Assembly (NCBI GenBank): GCA_024196135.1
Contig: JAMQCK010000074.1
Span: 1 to 64,000, forward strand
Length of the DNA: 64,000 nucleotides
Direction of reading: 5' to 3'
Origin: Pleurotus ostreatus/Saccharomyces cerevisiae fusant
Lineage: Eukaryota; Opisthokonta
The notes under the pieces were generated by a model that saw nothing but the letters and a program-made list of their open reading frames with translations, made no database searches and was not told where the DNA came from. Made by a program: the position numbers and the translations under genes. This document shows, one piece after another, positions 30,911-42,598 of this stretch (its first letter is position 1; each line of letters opens with the position of its first letter).

Positions 30911-31510
30911 ATGGCGAGTGCTCGTCGTGTGCGACGTGCGCACCGAGATCGCTGAACGCGAGGCAGTCCCACACCGTCGATATCCCGCAGGAGATCAAGA
31001 CTGCCCTGCGCAAGTTCCGCTTCGCGCGACGTGACCAAGGACATGCAGCCATCGTCATCAAGATCAACAAGGCGAAGCTGGTGATGGAGGAGGTAGAGCA
31101 GTTTGACAACATCTCCATCGAGGACCTCGCCGAAGGTACGTTCGAGGCATCGATGTTGCCGAGGTGGCGAGGGCTCACACCGCCTCCCTCGTTACAGAAC
31201 TCCCGGAGAACAGCCCTCGATACGTTGTCCTCTCCTATGAGCTTCACCACAAGGATGGGCGAACGTCTTACCCTCTCGTCTTGATCAACTGGGCACCATC
31301 AAGCTCAGAGATCGGCATGCTGACCCTACACGCAAGCTCCCTCATCGACTTCCAGAATACGGTACGATCCCGGTCCTCGTCTCCTCGTCCAATGCTAACA
31401 CCTCATCCTATTTCCCTCTCCAACTCCAGGCCGACGTGAACAAGGTCATCGAAATCCGCGACGGGCCCGAAGGGCTCACCAAGGAGGCCATCGATTCGAA
31501 ACTCGCATAG
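30911..31510 (+). CDS. GMF1: Glia maturation factor (ADF-H domain protein)
   Basis: Exons 30911-30928, 30967-31135, 31198-31361 and 31430-31510 close in phase, giving 143 residues, the typical GMF length. GMF is an ADF/cofilin-fold protein that binds the Arp2/3 complex and promotes actin branch disassembly. Matches to the family are IPQEIKTALRKFRFARR, AAIVIKINKAKLVMEE, ISIEDLAEELPENSPRYVVL, SYELHHKDGRTSYPLVLI and the C-terminus ADVNKVIEIRDGPEGLTKEA. Cofilin lacks the LRKFRFAR start and the DGR(T/V)SYPL motif, so GMF is preferred. The 18-nt first exon (MASARR) and a 38-bp intron 1 are short. It is divergent to the MFS gene, with 301 bp between the starts. Confidence 0.93.
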
Positions 31511-31551
31511 ACCTCAGTCTGGACCATGGAATTGCTATCGAATTGTACTAT

Positions 31552-33194
31552 TTAATCAACTTTGGGCTTGCTCTGCACCTCCCTTCCCCCGTCATATGCA
31601 TCGATTATCTGTCCAAGGACCCATCCATGCCCTGCCACGTACACGAGGGACGACGCCCACAATGCCAGGAAGACATTTTCGCCGACGAACTCGAGCCTGA
31701 AGCCATTCCAGAGCCATAGGGCTTGCGAAAGCACCCAGACGGCTACGGTCAATACGGCCTTCCCCGGCGACATGCTTAGCCGGGGCATGATGAGAGGTAG
31801 TAGCAGCAGGTACCAGAGGAAGTACTGCATACAACGTCAGTTGCGTTGATTGCGCTCGGAAGCCACGCAGAACATACTTGTGATGTGCACACTTTGTTGA
31901 AGAGCACGAACGCCACTGTCTGCACAAACCAGGCAAACGGCAGATCCCTCGCTCGACGCCCAAACAACAGTCCCATCCCCAGCGTCAGCACCATCTGCGG
32001 CACGAAGCTGGTAAGCGGGGATCGCAGGGCTCGCCGTATCAGCGAGAGGTGAGAAGTCGCGTTCGCGACGTTGTCGTGCCAGGAAAGGTAGACAAGGTAA
32101 AAGTAGGGCGAGAAGTTGTGCCGGTGGTCGAGGCGGTGGACGTGGTAGAGGTACGACTCGTAGAGGAAGGGATAGCCCCAGCTGGGATGGCGTCAGTTCG
32201 AAATTAGTTGAGTTGGCGAAGTCGCACGTACACAGCGTAGCAGCCCACGCCAAGCGCGACGAAGGTCCCGGAACTGATGACGAGGAAGCGTAGCGTCCGT
32301 CTATTGACGAGGCCCACCAGAGATGCAAGTAGGCCAGCTGGTGGATACCTTTGCGCAACATCCTCGCTTTCACTTGTGATAACCCCAAGGCATGCAACAC
32401 CGTAAACGAACGGATAAATCTTCCAGTGAGTGCTTACGCCGAGCAAGACAGCCGCGGCGTCCCAGCGTCTCTTCAGTGCAGCATACAGCGTCAGCAGGAC
32501 GAGGGTTGACAGCACCGCTTCTGAGGATCCCCGGGTGGATATGGAAAACACCATGGGGTTGAGGAGATGGGTGGCCGAGTAGAGGGTTGCTAGACGTTCT
32601 TGCGAGGCCGAAGTCGTCCCTATTAGCGCGTCCATCGCTGCCTGCTTTACGGAGGTCATTTTGTTGCTCGGCGCGGCATCGGCCTGGTGCTCAGGTCAGT
32701 GAGAGCATGCACAGGCAGAGAAAAACGCGCAGACACGTCTATTGTCTTTCCCGTCGCGGATACAAGCACTTCAGAGCAAAGCAATCGATAGATGATGATC
32801 CCATTCAAGATGTCGCAGGCCGCGAAGAGGTACTTCCCAAACGAGGGATGAAGCCATTCGTTGGGAAGTAGTAAGAACGCTAGGAACGGTGTGTAACGAT
32901 ACGTCTCGCGCGTATACGGGCTACGGAGGTCTCTATCAGCCTACGCGCATAGTAATCGATTGGAAGTACATACTCTCCGAGATTCAGAAGCTTCCCCAAA
33001 GGTCCTTGCGCGACGTTGTCGGCGCTGGGGGAACGGAGGAAGCGAGCAGCGTCGCTGAAGACGCGGTAGTCGATGTCGGTATATTTCACAACTGAGTGCG
33101 CGTCATGCCATTCGCTGTATACGATGAGGCCGACGCGGATGGCGACCGAGAGTGCGAGGACATTGCGGAAGGTGAAATGGGAGGTGAGGGACAT
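31552..33194 (-). CDS. GPI14: GPI mannosyltransferase 1 (PIG-M/Gpi14)
   Basis: PIG-M adds the first mannose to GlcN-PI in the ER lumen during GPI-anchor synthesis. The start at 33194 gives MSLTSHFTFRNVLALSVAIR, then VGLIVYSEWHDAHSVVKYTD and DIDYRVFSDAARFL. The acidic DID motif after TM1 is the signature of this glycosyltransferase family. Further matches are RYTPFLAFLLLPNEWLHPSF, GKYLFAACDILNGIIIYRLL, NPMVFSISTRGSSEAVLSTL, STHWKIYPFVYGVACLGVI, RLDHRHNFSPYFYLVYLSW, FVLFNKVCTSQ and YFLWYLLLLPLI. These cover the whole family length and end at 31552. Several short introns interrupt it. Its lumenal partner PBN1/PIG-X is not in the window. Confidence 0.93.
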
Positions 33195-33662
33195 GATGGC
33201 GTGAGGGGGACAGGGAGGAATATATGGTGGTGGGTTATAGGATTCTCCACAGTAGTATTCGTTGTGGAGGATATTCTTGCATGCATTTGAGCGTTGTATG
33301 GATTGTAAGCGTGGTCGCCACTCACGATAGAGTGCTTTGCTCGTCTCGAGATCGCTTCTGGCAGCTGCTCAGCTTCCACGTGCCTGCGAAGGGCTAGATG
33401 AAGTTCACGAGCGCTCTGCGCCGTGTAAAGCAGCTTCTTGTGTGTGTATTTCAGTTCCTGTCCCTTCGCTGTGCTGCGAGACGCGTTCCAGCACTGCGTG
33501 GTCGAATAAATGAACAAGGCGCGCGCGACGCGCCATCCGTGACGAACGACGTGGACACGTCACGTTTCCGTGACTTTCGTAACGGACGCACCCGCCAGGC
33601 CTGGCCGCCGTCGTCGTCATCTACCTTGACACTGCTCACCACACCCGTTCCCCGCCCGCGCC
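33195..33662. promoter_or_regulatory. Divergent promoter region (GPI14 / SAR1)
   Basis: These 468 bp lie between two divergent secretory-pathway genes. I see no gene, repeat or clear TATA box. Confidence 0.45.
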
Positions 33663-34697
33663 ATGTTCATCCTCAACTGGTTCTGGGACGTCTTGTCGCA
33701 GCTCGGTGCGTTGTCACCTTTCTCGTTTCTCTGTCCTGGGCACTGAAAGGCTTGGCGCGTGCAGGCCTGCTGCACAAGAACGCCAAAATCCTCTTCCTTG
33801 GCCTCGACAATGCCGGCAAGACGGTGGGTGGCAGGTGCTGTGCTTATGGGGGAGGGAAGGCTGACGAGGGCTGTACAGACGCTCTTGCACATGCTGAAGA
33901 ACGACCGCTTGGCCACGCTCCAGCCGACGCTGCATCCCAGTGCGTGCGAGGTTCACGTGTAAGGGCGACGTGAAGAGGCTGACGGCTCGACTTTTGACAG
34001 CTTCTGAGGAGCTTGCCATCGGCAATGTCAAGTTCACCACGTACGACTTGGGTGGTCACTTGCAGGGTGCGTACTTCCTGCAGTTTTCCATCCGCATACG
34101 CTTATCGTTTCCCTCCCTCCCCCCTCGCATATTCGCAAACGCCGCACGCCCCTCCTGCACTCCGCACACCATTCGATACTGTTGCCCCTCTCATCAGCCC
34201 GCCGCCTGTGGAAGGACTACTTCCCGGAGGTCGACGGCATTGTCTTCCTCGTCGACAGCGCCGACTTCGAGCGGTTCGCCGAGTCGAAGGCTGAGCTCGA
34301 CGCACTCCTCTCGATCGAGCAGCTCGCGAAGGTTCCCTTCCTTGTTCTCGGCAACAAGATTGACGCCCCGGGTGCTGTCAGCGAGGAGGAGCTCCGGCAC
34401 CACTTGGGCTTGTACCAGACGACTGGCAAGGTGCGTAACAGCTGTTGTGTGAATACGATATACAGCCTGATATCTTTCTGCAGGGCAAGGTCCCCCTCAC
34501 GGACATTCGCCCAATTGAGATCTTCATGTGCTCTGTTGTACAGAGACAGGGCTACGGAGAGGGTGCGTCGCTGACCATATGCCTTCCCTGTCACTCGCTC
34601 ATCATCGCTCTCCCACAGGCTTCCGCTGGCTCTCACAATATGTGCGTCCATCTACGTCGTCTTTTGCTTACAGAAACTCATCCTCCTTTAGATGTAA
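33663..34697 (+). CDS. SAR1: Small GTPase SAR1
   Basis: Eight exons close in phase: 33663-33705, 33765-33823, 33879-33939, 34001-34066, 34198-34430, 34484-34562, 34619-34641 and 34692-34697, giving 189 residues, the usual length. SAR1 recruits the COPII coat to ER exit sites. Motifs are the amphipathic [16 protein letters not shown] start, the P-loop [16 protein letters not shown], the switch I Thr in LQPTLHPTSEELAI, the switch [42 protein letters not shown] and [19 protein letters not shown]. The last exon is only six bases (one Met codon plus stop). Skipping that intron would add about 30 unrelated residues, so I favour splicing. Confidence 0.95.
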
Positions 34698-35072
34698 ATT
34701 ACCTCCAGCGAGGACGGCCATGACCTGCGTGCCACCGACGTAGGTGGCTAGGTTGTGTGTGACTTGCTATGTAGTTTTGCTCTCTTTGTGCTTTGGTTAC
34801 CTTTCCCTTCAATTTCACGTTCTTAGGCACTGTCGGACGGTTCCACAAGCGCGATAAACTTTTCAGCCATTGACAATGTCTCGTTGCTTCCGCTCTTATT
34901 GCACGTGATCGCGTCTGGAAAGCCTTGGGCATTGTTTCTCAACCGCAGGAAAACTATTGAAGACGACATCGACATGGCATCGTCTATCTCTGAAGCTGGG
35001 TGCTAGCGGTGGACATCGTGTATCTCGGCGAATGACAGGCCTCGGCGAATGACAGGCCTCGACGAAACGCCC
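34698..35072. other. Convergent 3' intergenic region
   Basis: These 375 bp between SAR1 and OTU1 hold both 3' ends. A 17-bp unit (CCTCGGCGAATGACAGG) occurs twice in tandem near 35028-35062. Nothing else is seen. Confidence 0.5.
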
Positions 35073-36352
35073 TCAGTACTCGCCGAAGTTGGTATGCCCT
35101 GTCTGCGCTGCATGTGCGCGCGCGTCCTTCTCCCCCTTTAGACCTTGACCGCAGTTCTCACACTTGAGGTCGAAGGTCGCCGTGTTTGTGTATGCACGCT
35201 TGGCACGCAAGATGTCCGCCAGCTTTTTCGCAGCGACGATGATTTCGTCAGACGCGTCGTTGGAGGAGCGCTGCGATTGGCGTCAGCTTCACAGATACGG
35301 CAAAGCCAAGGAGATGCGCGACTCACGATGGGGAACACTGTTTGATGCCACTCATTCGGCGCGTCAATCATGGGCGCGACCGACGCCGCGTCGTAGTGAA
35401 TGCCCGAATATATGAGCACGCAGCGCGTGTCCGCGCCGCCTTCGGGCTCGAAGTGGTCGACGCGACCAGTTTCTACGTCGACGCTGGAAATCTCGACGCC
35501 GAAGTGCTTTGCGAGAACGGTAAGCTCTATCGCGCCTCCCCAGGTCGCGGGCTTGGTGATTGTGGAGATGTACTTGTCGGGCTCCATCCTATCCTTCGCG
35601 ATGCATTGTGAGTGGAGTGATCAGGGAGGGTGATGGGGATGGACGTACCCGAGGATGGCCTCGTTGAAGGTGACGGGGTCGCTACGGATGCCCTCGGCGA
35701 CAACTGTGTACGTGTGAGATGGGATATGAAGGGTGATGAGTTGAGGTGCGCACTCTTCCTGATCTCCTGCGCGTGGGCTATTGACTGCTTGAAGATGAGG
35801 GAAATAGCGGAGAACATGCACGAATTGTCATCTGGGACGACCTGGAGGTGCGTGAGCAAGAAGCCGCTGCCATGTCATACGATGCACACCCTGTGTATGA
35901 AGAAGCTACCGTCACGCATCTCGACGTGTACCGGCCCATTTGACGATGGGGGCATCACTGCGGCTGAAGATGCACCGGCCCTTGTTGCCGCTGCAGGCGC
36001 AGCAGGCGTCGCTTGAGGTGCCGATGCTTGGAACGGAGCAGATCCTCCCCCACCCGGCGTCTCGCTCACGATTATTTGCTCTCCAGCTGCAAGCCCCAGA
36101 CTAGATACCGGCAGCTCGGGAATTAGCGTCAAGTCGCGCGGCGGGTACCCCGCTTTCACTGAGATCGCGCATCGAGTCCGTGGGTGAACGCAGGATGGGA
36201 GGAGAGCGCCACGCACGCCTCTGACGCGACGGTATAATCTGCGTCGCGGAGAAGATCTCTTGCTGAAGGTCGAGGACGGTGAAGTCGTCGCGATCGAGGG
36301 CGGCGCGGATGGTGGCGACGCCGTTGGGGTGTCGGAGGCGGATAGATGCCAT
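35073..36352 (-). CDS. OTU1: OTU1/YOD1-type deubiquitinase
   Basis: OTU1 is a Cdc48/p97-associated deubiquitinase that acts in ER-associated degradation. The order is an N-terminal UBX-like fold (MASIRLRHPNGVATIRAALD, then LKAGYPPRDLTLIPEL and GEQIIVSE), a Pro/Ala linker, the OTU core and a C-terminal C2H2-type finger (FDLKCENCGQGLKGEKDARA and AAQTGHTNFGEY). The catalytic Asp and Cys are in VVPDDNSCMFSAI. TWGGAIELTVLAKHFGVEIS matches the family, and the catalytic His is in YSGIHYDA. Exon 1 is 36217-36352 and exon 2 starts at 36158; the remaining junctions were located by motif. The length fits the family. It is divergent to the MYND gene. Confidence 0.93.
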
Positions 36353-36853
36353 AGAGATATATCGGGGTGAATCCTCGAGAAAGGGGGACGAGTGTAGAGA
36401 ACAAGGCGTGCAGTCAGTAATTGAGTAAGTCCTGCTGGCGCTCTCGTAACGCAGTGCGTCACACCCTTCCTCGCTGATCGGGACCAATCCTTTCTTGATC
36501 CGTTGACCGGCAATTCGCGTTCATTGAGTCCTTTCTCCTTGCCCCTTGACCGCCACCCTGTTCATTCATGTTGACACTGTCACATACATGGCTTCTCAAA
36601 GAGGTCGGCTTTGATGTCAATGCCCACTGGTCTGAGCTCAGGCCCTGCAGTAAATTTATTATCAACATGGCCACCCGTCTTTTCTTCTTCTTCAACTCAT
36701 ACCCCGCCTTCGTTGCATCGGATTCTTGAACGCATTCATCTTCTGCTCTTGCCGGTACTACCGACTCAGCATCCTCGATCTCATTTTTTGGAATACGTCG
36801 CGTGAGCCTATATCTGCTTCTGACAGCGACGACGAGCTGTACAACCTGGAACA
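36353..36853. promoter_or_regulatory. Divergent promoter region (OTU1 / MYND gene)
   Basis: This is 501 bp between the two start codons. No gene or repeat is seen. Short upstream ATGs occur on both strands. Confidence 0.4.
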
Positions 36854-38782
36854 ATGAGCAACTCTGTCTCGCTATCCCTCAGCCACCGCGATGCTCTGGT
36901 AAGCTCTCTGAAGCCAATGTTTCGATATTCAGGCTCAAACAACCCCTCTCAGGCGCGATTCAAGGCCTTATTCCACCAATATACCCAACCGGATACGCCG
37001 ATACCGCTCGAAATACTACCAACAATCCTTGATCTGCTGAGGTACTCTCTGCGACCCTCTGACATCGATGTCTTGGCCTTTAGGCCGGACAGCGTGGACA
37101 TCATTCACCGCGCTACCATGGCACTGCAAGCCTACGCTCAGCTTTGCTTGTCTGCTCCACAATCATTTCCCGAAAGCCTGTCTTCGCTCCTCTCAGAAGC
37201 GTGGCCCTGGATAGTCTTGCTCACGGTGTCGTTCACATCAATCGTGGATGTTCTGCTCCAGAAGGACACCAAAGAAGATGCTGTACGCCTGAAGGACTCT
37301 GTCATCTCCTCCTCCAGTACCATCTTTCAGTCTATCTGGCCGCATGCTGCTGCACGACAGTTCCTGCTAGCGCAACAAGACTTCATATATAAACTACTTC
37401 TCATGATTCTGTCGACGCAGGGCCAGGACTTGATCAAACCGGCGGCTCGATTGATCGATATCCTGAAAGAACTTCTACTGTCCCCTGGCACGGAAGGGCG
37501 TGCGCTCGCTGCATTGGCAACAATAGACCCTTCCGCGCTGTTGAACGTTCTCCTCAACAAGACCGACTGGGTCTATCTCCCAGGCCAATTCCTTCTTGGT
37601 ACAGTGGCTGGCTCGCCTGCGCGTCTGTTGGAAAATTGTGGCATTGTACTGGACAAGCTCGCTCTGGCGCCGAATGCTTTGCACAGGCTACGCATGCCCA
37701 ACTCGAAGGAATCGCTCGGAGTTCTGTTTAGTCGCATCTTCATGGCTATATGTAGGAAGTCCATCGTTGCGTCACTGTGCCCCTTGCCTGATGCAGGCGC
37801 GGGGATTTGGATTGCCTTCCTTGGGGCTGTCTATCCTGCGCAAGGCGTCTCGACCTCTTGCATCATCGCCGGCCTCGAATGTGGTCTCCTAGCCTTGCTC
37901 GGGCGCGTAGCTACGGCCCTTCGCTGCGTGACATTCTCTCCCAGGAGCATGAAGATCTTCGAGGACCTCGCTCTCCGCGTGTTACAACCGGCTCTGGTGT
38001 GGCCTGCTGTTATTCGTGCATTCCATCAGGCCAAAATTCGCGATGCTGTCCTCATCGACGATGCCACCGGTGTCAAGTGGCGACCCCTCGTGCAACTACT
38101 CTGGAACTTCCTCGAGGCGCGGAAAATCAAGAAACGCCTCAACAGAGAAATTTTTCATGCAGAATGCGCTCACCAGCAGGCAAGTGCGATACTCACATGC
38201 TTCCCGTGCTCGCTGATTACTGACCCGAGTTTGTAGTGTACCCGCTCGTCTACTTCGTCGTCGACGTTGAAGATGTGCTGCTGCGCTCGGGTCTTCTACT
38301 GTTCGCGCGCCTGTCAAAAGGCTGACTGGCGTGCGGGCCATAAAATGGTCTGCACTTATAAGGACCTGCATGGTATGTAGCACGCCCTCGGCTTGCAAGA
38401 CGCGAGGAAACTGACTGCCAGGATAACAGAGCCCATGTTGATCGTTGACTCGGCGGGGACCCTGCGGGTGGAACGCAGCAGCACCCTCCGCTTCGACACG
38501 CGTCGCTTCATCCGTCGCTTGACGCTGTCGATGATGAAAGGCCGCGGCGATGCTACCGAAGAGGTCCAGTCGGTGCAGATGGTGGATTTCGTCAAGGATG
38601 AGTCTAAGTCCAGAACTTCTTTACCAGTGCCGCGCAAGAACTTCCTCCCCGGACACGTCCACATCTTTGCTGTCTTCAGAAGGGACACGGACACGATCGT
38701 CCTGGAGGTCGCTCAGATGCCGCACTCCGAGTTCCACGCCTTCGTTGCTCCCAAGAAGAAGGGTAGGAAGCCCCGCACTTAG
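36854..38782 (+). CDS. MYND zinc-finger protein with helical N-terminal domain
   Basis: Exon 1 (36854-38179) encodes 442 mostly helical, Leu-rich residues with no family I recognise. Exon 2 (38237-38372) encodes a MYND finger (CAHQQCTRSSTSS, then MCCCARVFYCSRACQKADW and HKMVC). Its phase requires a GC-AG intron with donor GCAAGT (38180-38236). Exon 3 (about 38400-38782) encodes ITEPMLIVDSAGTLRVERSS through to KKKGRKPRT, as in other basidiomycete MYND proteins. Joining exons 2 and 3 in frame needs an unusually short 27-bp intron (38373-38399). The more ordinary acceptor at 38421 would end the protein just after the MYND domain. MYND fingers bind proline-rich peptides. The role here is unknown. 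Confidence 0.75.
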
Positions 38783-38942
38783 GCTGGTGCATTGACCTCA
38801 GCTCGTGCAACGGACACTTAGCATGTACGAAGTCGCAGAAGCGAACTGGCATTTGTAACGATAGACATGTCATATCCCAGTTTTACAGAACCCATCCATG
38901 TTTTGCGCACAGTACAACCTTGACACGACAACGCCGTGCCCT

Positions 38943-40468
38943 CTAGTTGAAGCTGGCGAACGAGGCCGACGCCGAGGCGCTCGCGCTCTCGGTGGACGAG
39001 TTGTAGTAGTTGTTGTTCATGATGCTGTACGACGCCGTCGAGTCGATGCCGATGGTGATGTAGCCGAGAACACCATCGGAGATATCGTCACCAAGCTTCT
39101 CGAGACTGCGAAGAGGTGTGAGGGCCGGAGGCGGAAAGTGAGGTGAAAGGTACGTACGCGAGGAAGCCGTTGTAGCCGTCGGTGTTCTGCTCGGCAAGGA
39201 TGCTGTCCTCGGTGTTGAGCGTGCGGTTGTTGGTGTTCAAGGTGTACGGCTCAAGCGCGAAGACCTGGTCGTTCCAGTCCTCGTCTAATGAGGGTGTCAG
39301 GTTATGCAAGAAAGTGGTCGGAGGCAGGACTCACCCATGAAGAACTGGCCGATGTGGGCCAGGCTGCCGGAGTGCGAGACGAGGGTGCTGTGAAATGGTG
39401 AGCTAGAGGATATGAGCCTATATACGCGAGACATACCCGTTGTCCGACATCGACCAGTCGAGGTGGACCATCGTGTGGTAATGGGGGCAGCGACCCTCGT
39501 AGAAGCCGGTGTAGATCGTCGTGAACTCGACGATGCCGTTGTCATCAGTGGGGAAGCCACCGCGGAGGAAAGTCTCGTTGCGCTCGAGGCTCATGCTGCC
39601 GCCAGGGCCACCAGCTCCACCGCCGCCCGGAGGGCCAGAAGCAGAGGGAGAACTGCTCTCGGACTGGGTCGGGGGAGGGCCGCTGATGCCGCCGAGGGTG
39701 GCGGGGTAGCTGGCGTACACACCGGTGGCGTTGGCTGGAATAAATTCGTCAACTGAGGATCAAGCAGAATGCCATTTTGCTCACCAGCCCAGATCTCAAC
39801 GAAAGAGTTAGGGACGGGCTCGCAGGTGTTGATATCCAGGATACCGATGTCAATGACGAGGGGGATGCCACTAGTAGACGGTCAGGTTTATATGGCAATT
39901 TCTAATGGAAGGTCTAACTCACGCCTGATCCTCGCGGTGGTCCTGGCGCACGAGCTCGTTGTTGATGTAGTACGGTCCCTCAGTGACCTCGGGAGCGAGC
40001 ACGCACGACGTGCTGAAGGTAACAAATTAGTAAAGGGCTCGCTCTACTTCAAAAAGCCGACGTACTTCTGGAGCTCCGTGTAGGTGGGCGGAGCCGCGGA
40101 GAGCGTGGTGCTCGCGCCAGAGATGACCTCGCGCTTCGCAAACTGGGCCTTTGCCTCCTCGACGAGGCCGCGCTTCTTCAGAGCACGGGCGCGCATGCGC
40201 TTGTCCTCGAAGTCACGGATGGCATTGGCACAGTTGCGCGCCTGAAGACCGCGACCACGGGCTTCGAGCTGTAGCTCATCGTCAGCGATGAGGATTTTGC
40301 AAAGCGAAAGCGTAGCTTACCCGGCGAACAGCACGCTGCTCGACAGTGAGGTCGGGCTCGGGGTGGGCTGAAGGAGAGTGAGAAGAAGCTATATCGAAGA
40401 AAACCCGGCTACTTACCCACGACGAGCGTGGAGACAGCAATAAGCGAGGCGAGGGAGGTGAACCGCAT
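38943..40468 (-). CDS. Secreted intradiol ring-cleavage dioxygenase-like protein
   Basis: The protein starts at 40468 with a signal peptide (MRFTSLASLIAVSTLVVA). A processed-looking propeptide rich in Arg/Lys pairs follows. Then come CVLAPEVTEGPYYINNELV, VIDIGILDINTCEPVPNSFV, EIWAANATGVYASY, a Pro/Gly/Ser-rich insert, FLRGGFPTDDNGIVEFTTIY and the iron-site region GRCPHYHTMVHLDWSM. LAHIGQFFMDEDW and a Ser/Ala-rich C-terminus complete it. Enzymes of this fold cleave catechol rings with Fe(III), using two Tyr and two His ligands. Extracellular fungal members are linked to lignin-derived aromatics. Several short introns interrupt the gene. A good TATA box lies 62 bp upstream. Substrate and activity are inferred. 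Confidence 0.88.
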
Positions 40469-40529
40469 GATGAGGACTGTAAAACTGAGGAGACCCGAGG
40501 ATGGCAGACCTGGTGAGCAGGACGCCTGG

Positions 40530-40538
40530 CTTTTATAC
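40530..40538 (-). promoter_or_regulatory. TATA box of the intradiol dioxygenase-like gene
   Basis: On the minus strand the sequence is GTATAAAAG, 62 bases upstream of the start codon. This is a textbook position and sequence for a regulated fungal promoter. Confidence 0.65.
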
Positions 40539-42055
40539 GTTTCTAGCGCGAGAGCTCGGAGGACAAGAAGTGTGCACGCAGCACATGCGATACACTGTGC
40601 GATGATGCATCTCCACGGTGAACAGCGCAGGTCTCCCTACGCGAGGCTGCTGCTCGAGGGCCGTCTATTGACCTGCGTCCTACCGGACTTGCTACCATGT
40701 GAACGAGGCTGATAGAAGGTTTGTTACGCCGATAGCGAAGCCAATGAGAACGCCCGAGTTTGTGTCGAAGTATCACAAGGGCCTGACGATATGGGCTCCG
40801 CCACCGGTGCGCAGCACCGAAAAGACGCAGGCGAGTATGCGTCGGCTCCCGGCAGGCATCCGTGTACGAAAGATGAGCTTCAAGTTGGTCTTGGCATGCC
40901 CACGGTTCCGGCGCGGTTGTGTTCTCATGTGACCGTGGCAGTTCGAGGTCAGAGTGGGCGGCTGAGCGGAAAAGGGAAAGTTATGATAAAAGTTGGCATG
41001 AAAGCAATCTACCCGCGCAGATACGCCGTCTCCAGTCAGCCTATTGATGAGTGAACAGGTAGAAAGACGTGAGCAGCCTCCTGCCATAGTGAAGTTCGAG
41101 CATTCCGTCGCTTACATGGTGCGAGCCATCGGGGAGCATCCACACTGCCCGCAGACGGGTCGTCAGCAACTTGTCGCGTCATGACCTATCCGAATGAACA
41201 ACGGCGCATGCGAGAACCCCGGTCGCGTACAGGCGACGATGCGCAAAGACGCACCTCATCCAATGGCCGTGCCTGCATTTCCGACCGACGCGTGATGAGA
41301 ACTTGAAGAAGTACACGCTGTGGGCCATGTACATGCCTGCCATGCAGGCAACGAGGGTCAAGCTCCTCCCTATCAGGCTCAACAACTGCCTTGGGATGAG
41401 CAACTTCTGCTGAAGACGGTGAACATCTCGGCGAATATCTCTGGCAGTGGGAGGCTTTGCGCATAGGTCCGGGCAAGTCACGAGACAATGTTCAAGTGTC
41501 TAAGCGCGGCTTGTCCACGAACGAGCAAACAAGAATAAACACGTCCTATGACCTGCTCTCATCGGAGATTTCGACTGTCGACAGCTGTCAGAAATTCCAT
41601 GCGTCTACATTGTGCACGGGTCCTCCTGTAGCTCCGCCCCTCGGTGCTTCCCCATCTTTCCGACGCTATGAGTCAGTGGAAGGCGGGAATTGCAGCGCGG
41701 CCGGGACAAGGAAAGCACTTGGAGCTCTCTCCGATCCTCGTCGACAACGCATGCGTCTTGCATCGTGCTACTCTACGTATCAGCCTTTTTCCGGCCCGAC
41801 TTCGCAAGTAGCTGCGGGGTCGACAATGAGAGCACTGGTACCCAGATTAAGCTTGCGATAGCCACCCAGAGGACGACAGCACCAGAACCTGTCAAAGTAG
41901 CGGGCTCGACCTCCTGAGATTACCTACAGCCGCTGTCCCCTGGTCTTCTCCGCCCCCGTTCCCCGCGTGCGTTTGCACCCCGCGCGTCATTTCCTGCCCG
42001 ACGTCACCAGCGCGGTCATTGCAGCGAGCGATCGCGGTGAGGATCTTTGAGACTG
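40539..42055. other. Long intergenic stretch without a supported gene
   Basis: About 1.5 kb lie between divergent promoters. Open frames here (up to about 134 codons) lack motifs and splice context. Two CCCCT stress-element-like pentamers (41637-41641 and 41937-41941) lie on the Hsp9/12 side. Confidence 0.45.
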
Positions 42056-42063
42056 CATAAAAG
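42056..42063 (+). promoter_or_regulatory. TATA-like element of the Hsp9/12 gene
   Basis: The sequence CATAAAAG is 129 bases upstream of the Hsp9/12 ATG, with a CT-rich stretch between. It suits a strongly inducible stress gene. Function is inferred. Confidence 0.5.
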
Positions 42064-42191
42064 CCTGGCCCAGTGCGTCGTCAACTCACTCTTCCTTTCC
42101 CCACTTTACTCACACAACCAACTCATGTACGCTCGTCGTTACCCGCTATTCTCTAGCGTCATACTCATGTCCTGCCCAGCTCATCTTCACC

Positions 42192-42598
42192 ATGTCCCAA
42201 GCCGGTCGCCAGGATTTCACCGACAAGGCCGCGTCGGCCATGAAGGTACGTCGTACTCACTACCTTACTTTCCGCCATCCGCTCACATCCCGTCCAGCCC
42301 GATAGCCAGAAGACCGCCACCGAGCAGGTCTCCGACTACGCCAAGGTGCGATAGCTCTCACCCACCCCTCCCGTGCGTTTGACGCCAACAGATGGAAATT
42401 AGGGCACGGCCGACTCGCTCGCATCGACGGTGCAGCCCAACAGTGAGAAGTCCGGAACGCAGCGCGCGGGCGATAGTCTGAGCGGCAACTCGAATGAGAA
42501 CCAGGTGAACTACTTGCATGCTCGTGTCTAAGGCGACGCTGACCTCCCGACAGGACTCTCTTCTCAACAAGGCCAAGAACGCCATGGGCATGAACTAA
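42192..42598 (+). CDS. Hsp9/Hsp12 (WH11-type) stress protein
   Basis: Four exons close in phase: 42192-42245, 42298-42345, 42403-42504 and 42554-42598, giving 82 residues. The start MSQAGRQDFTDKAASAMKPD followed by SQKTATEQVSDYAKGTADSL and ASTVQPNSEKSGTQRAGDSL follows the yeast Hsp12 pattern MSDAGRKGFGEKASEALKPD. Hsp12-type proteins are small, hydrophilic and disordered in solution, become helical on membranes, and protect cells during heat, osmotic and stationary-phase stress. The end DSLLNKAKNAMGMN is shorter than yeast Hsp12. A TATA-like site and CCCCT motifs upstream fit stress induction, which the sequence alone does not prove. Confidence 0.92.

Noticed and set aside
41179..41488. Minus-strand frame of about 100 codons with a hydrophobic stretch
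   Set aside because: One possible membrane segment alone does not support a gene. There is no family motif or promoter.
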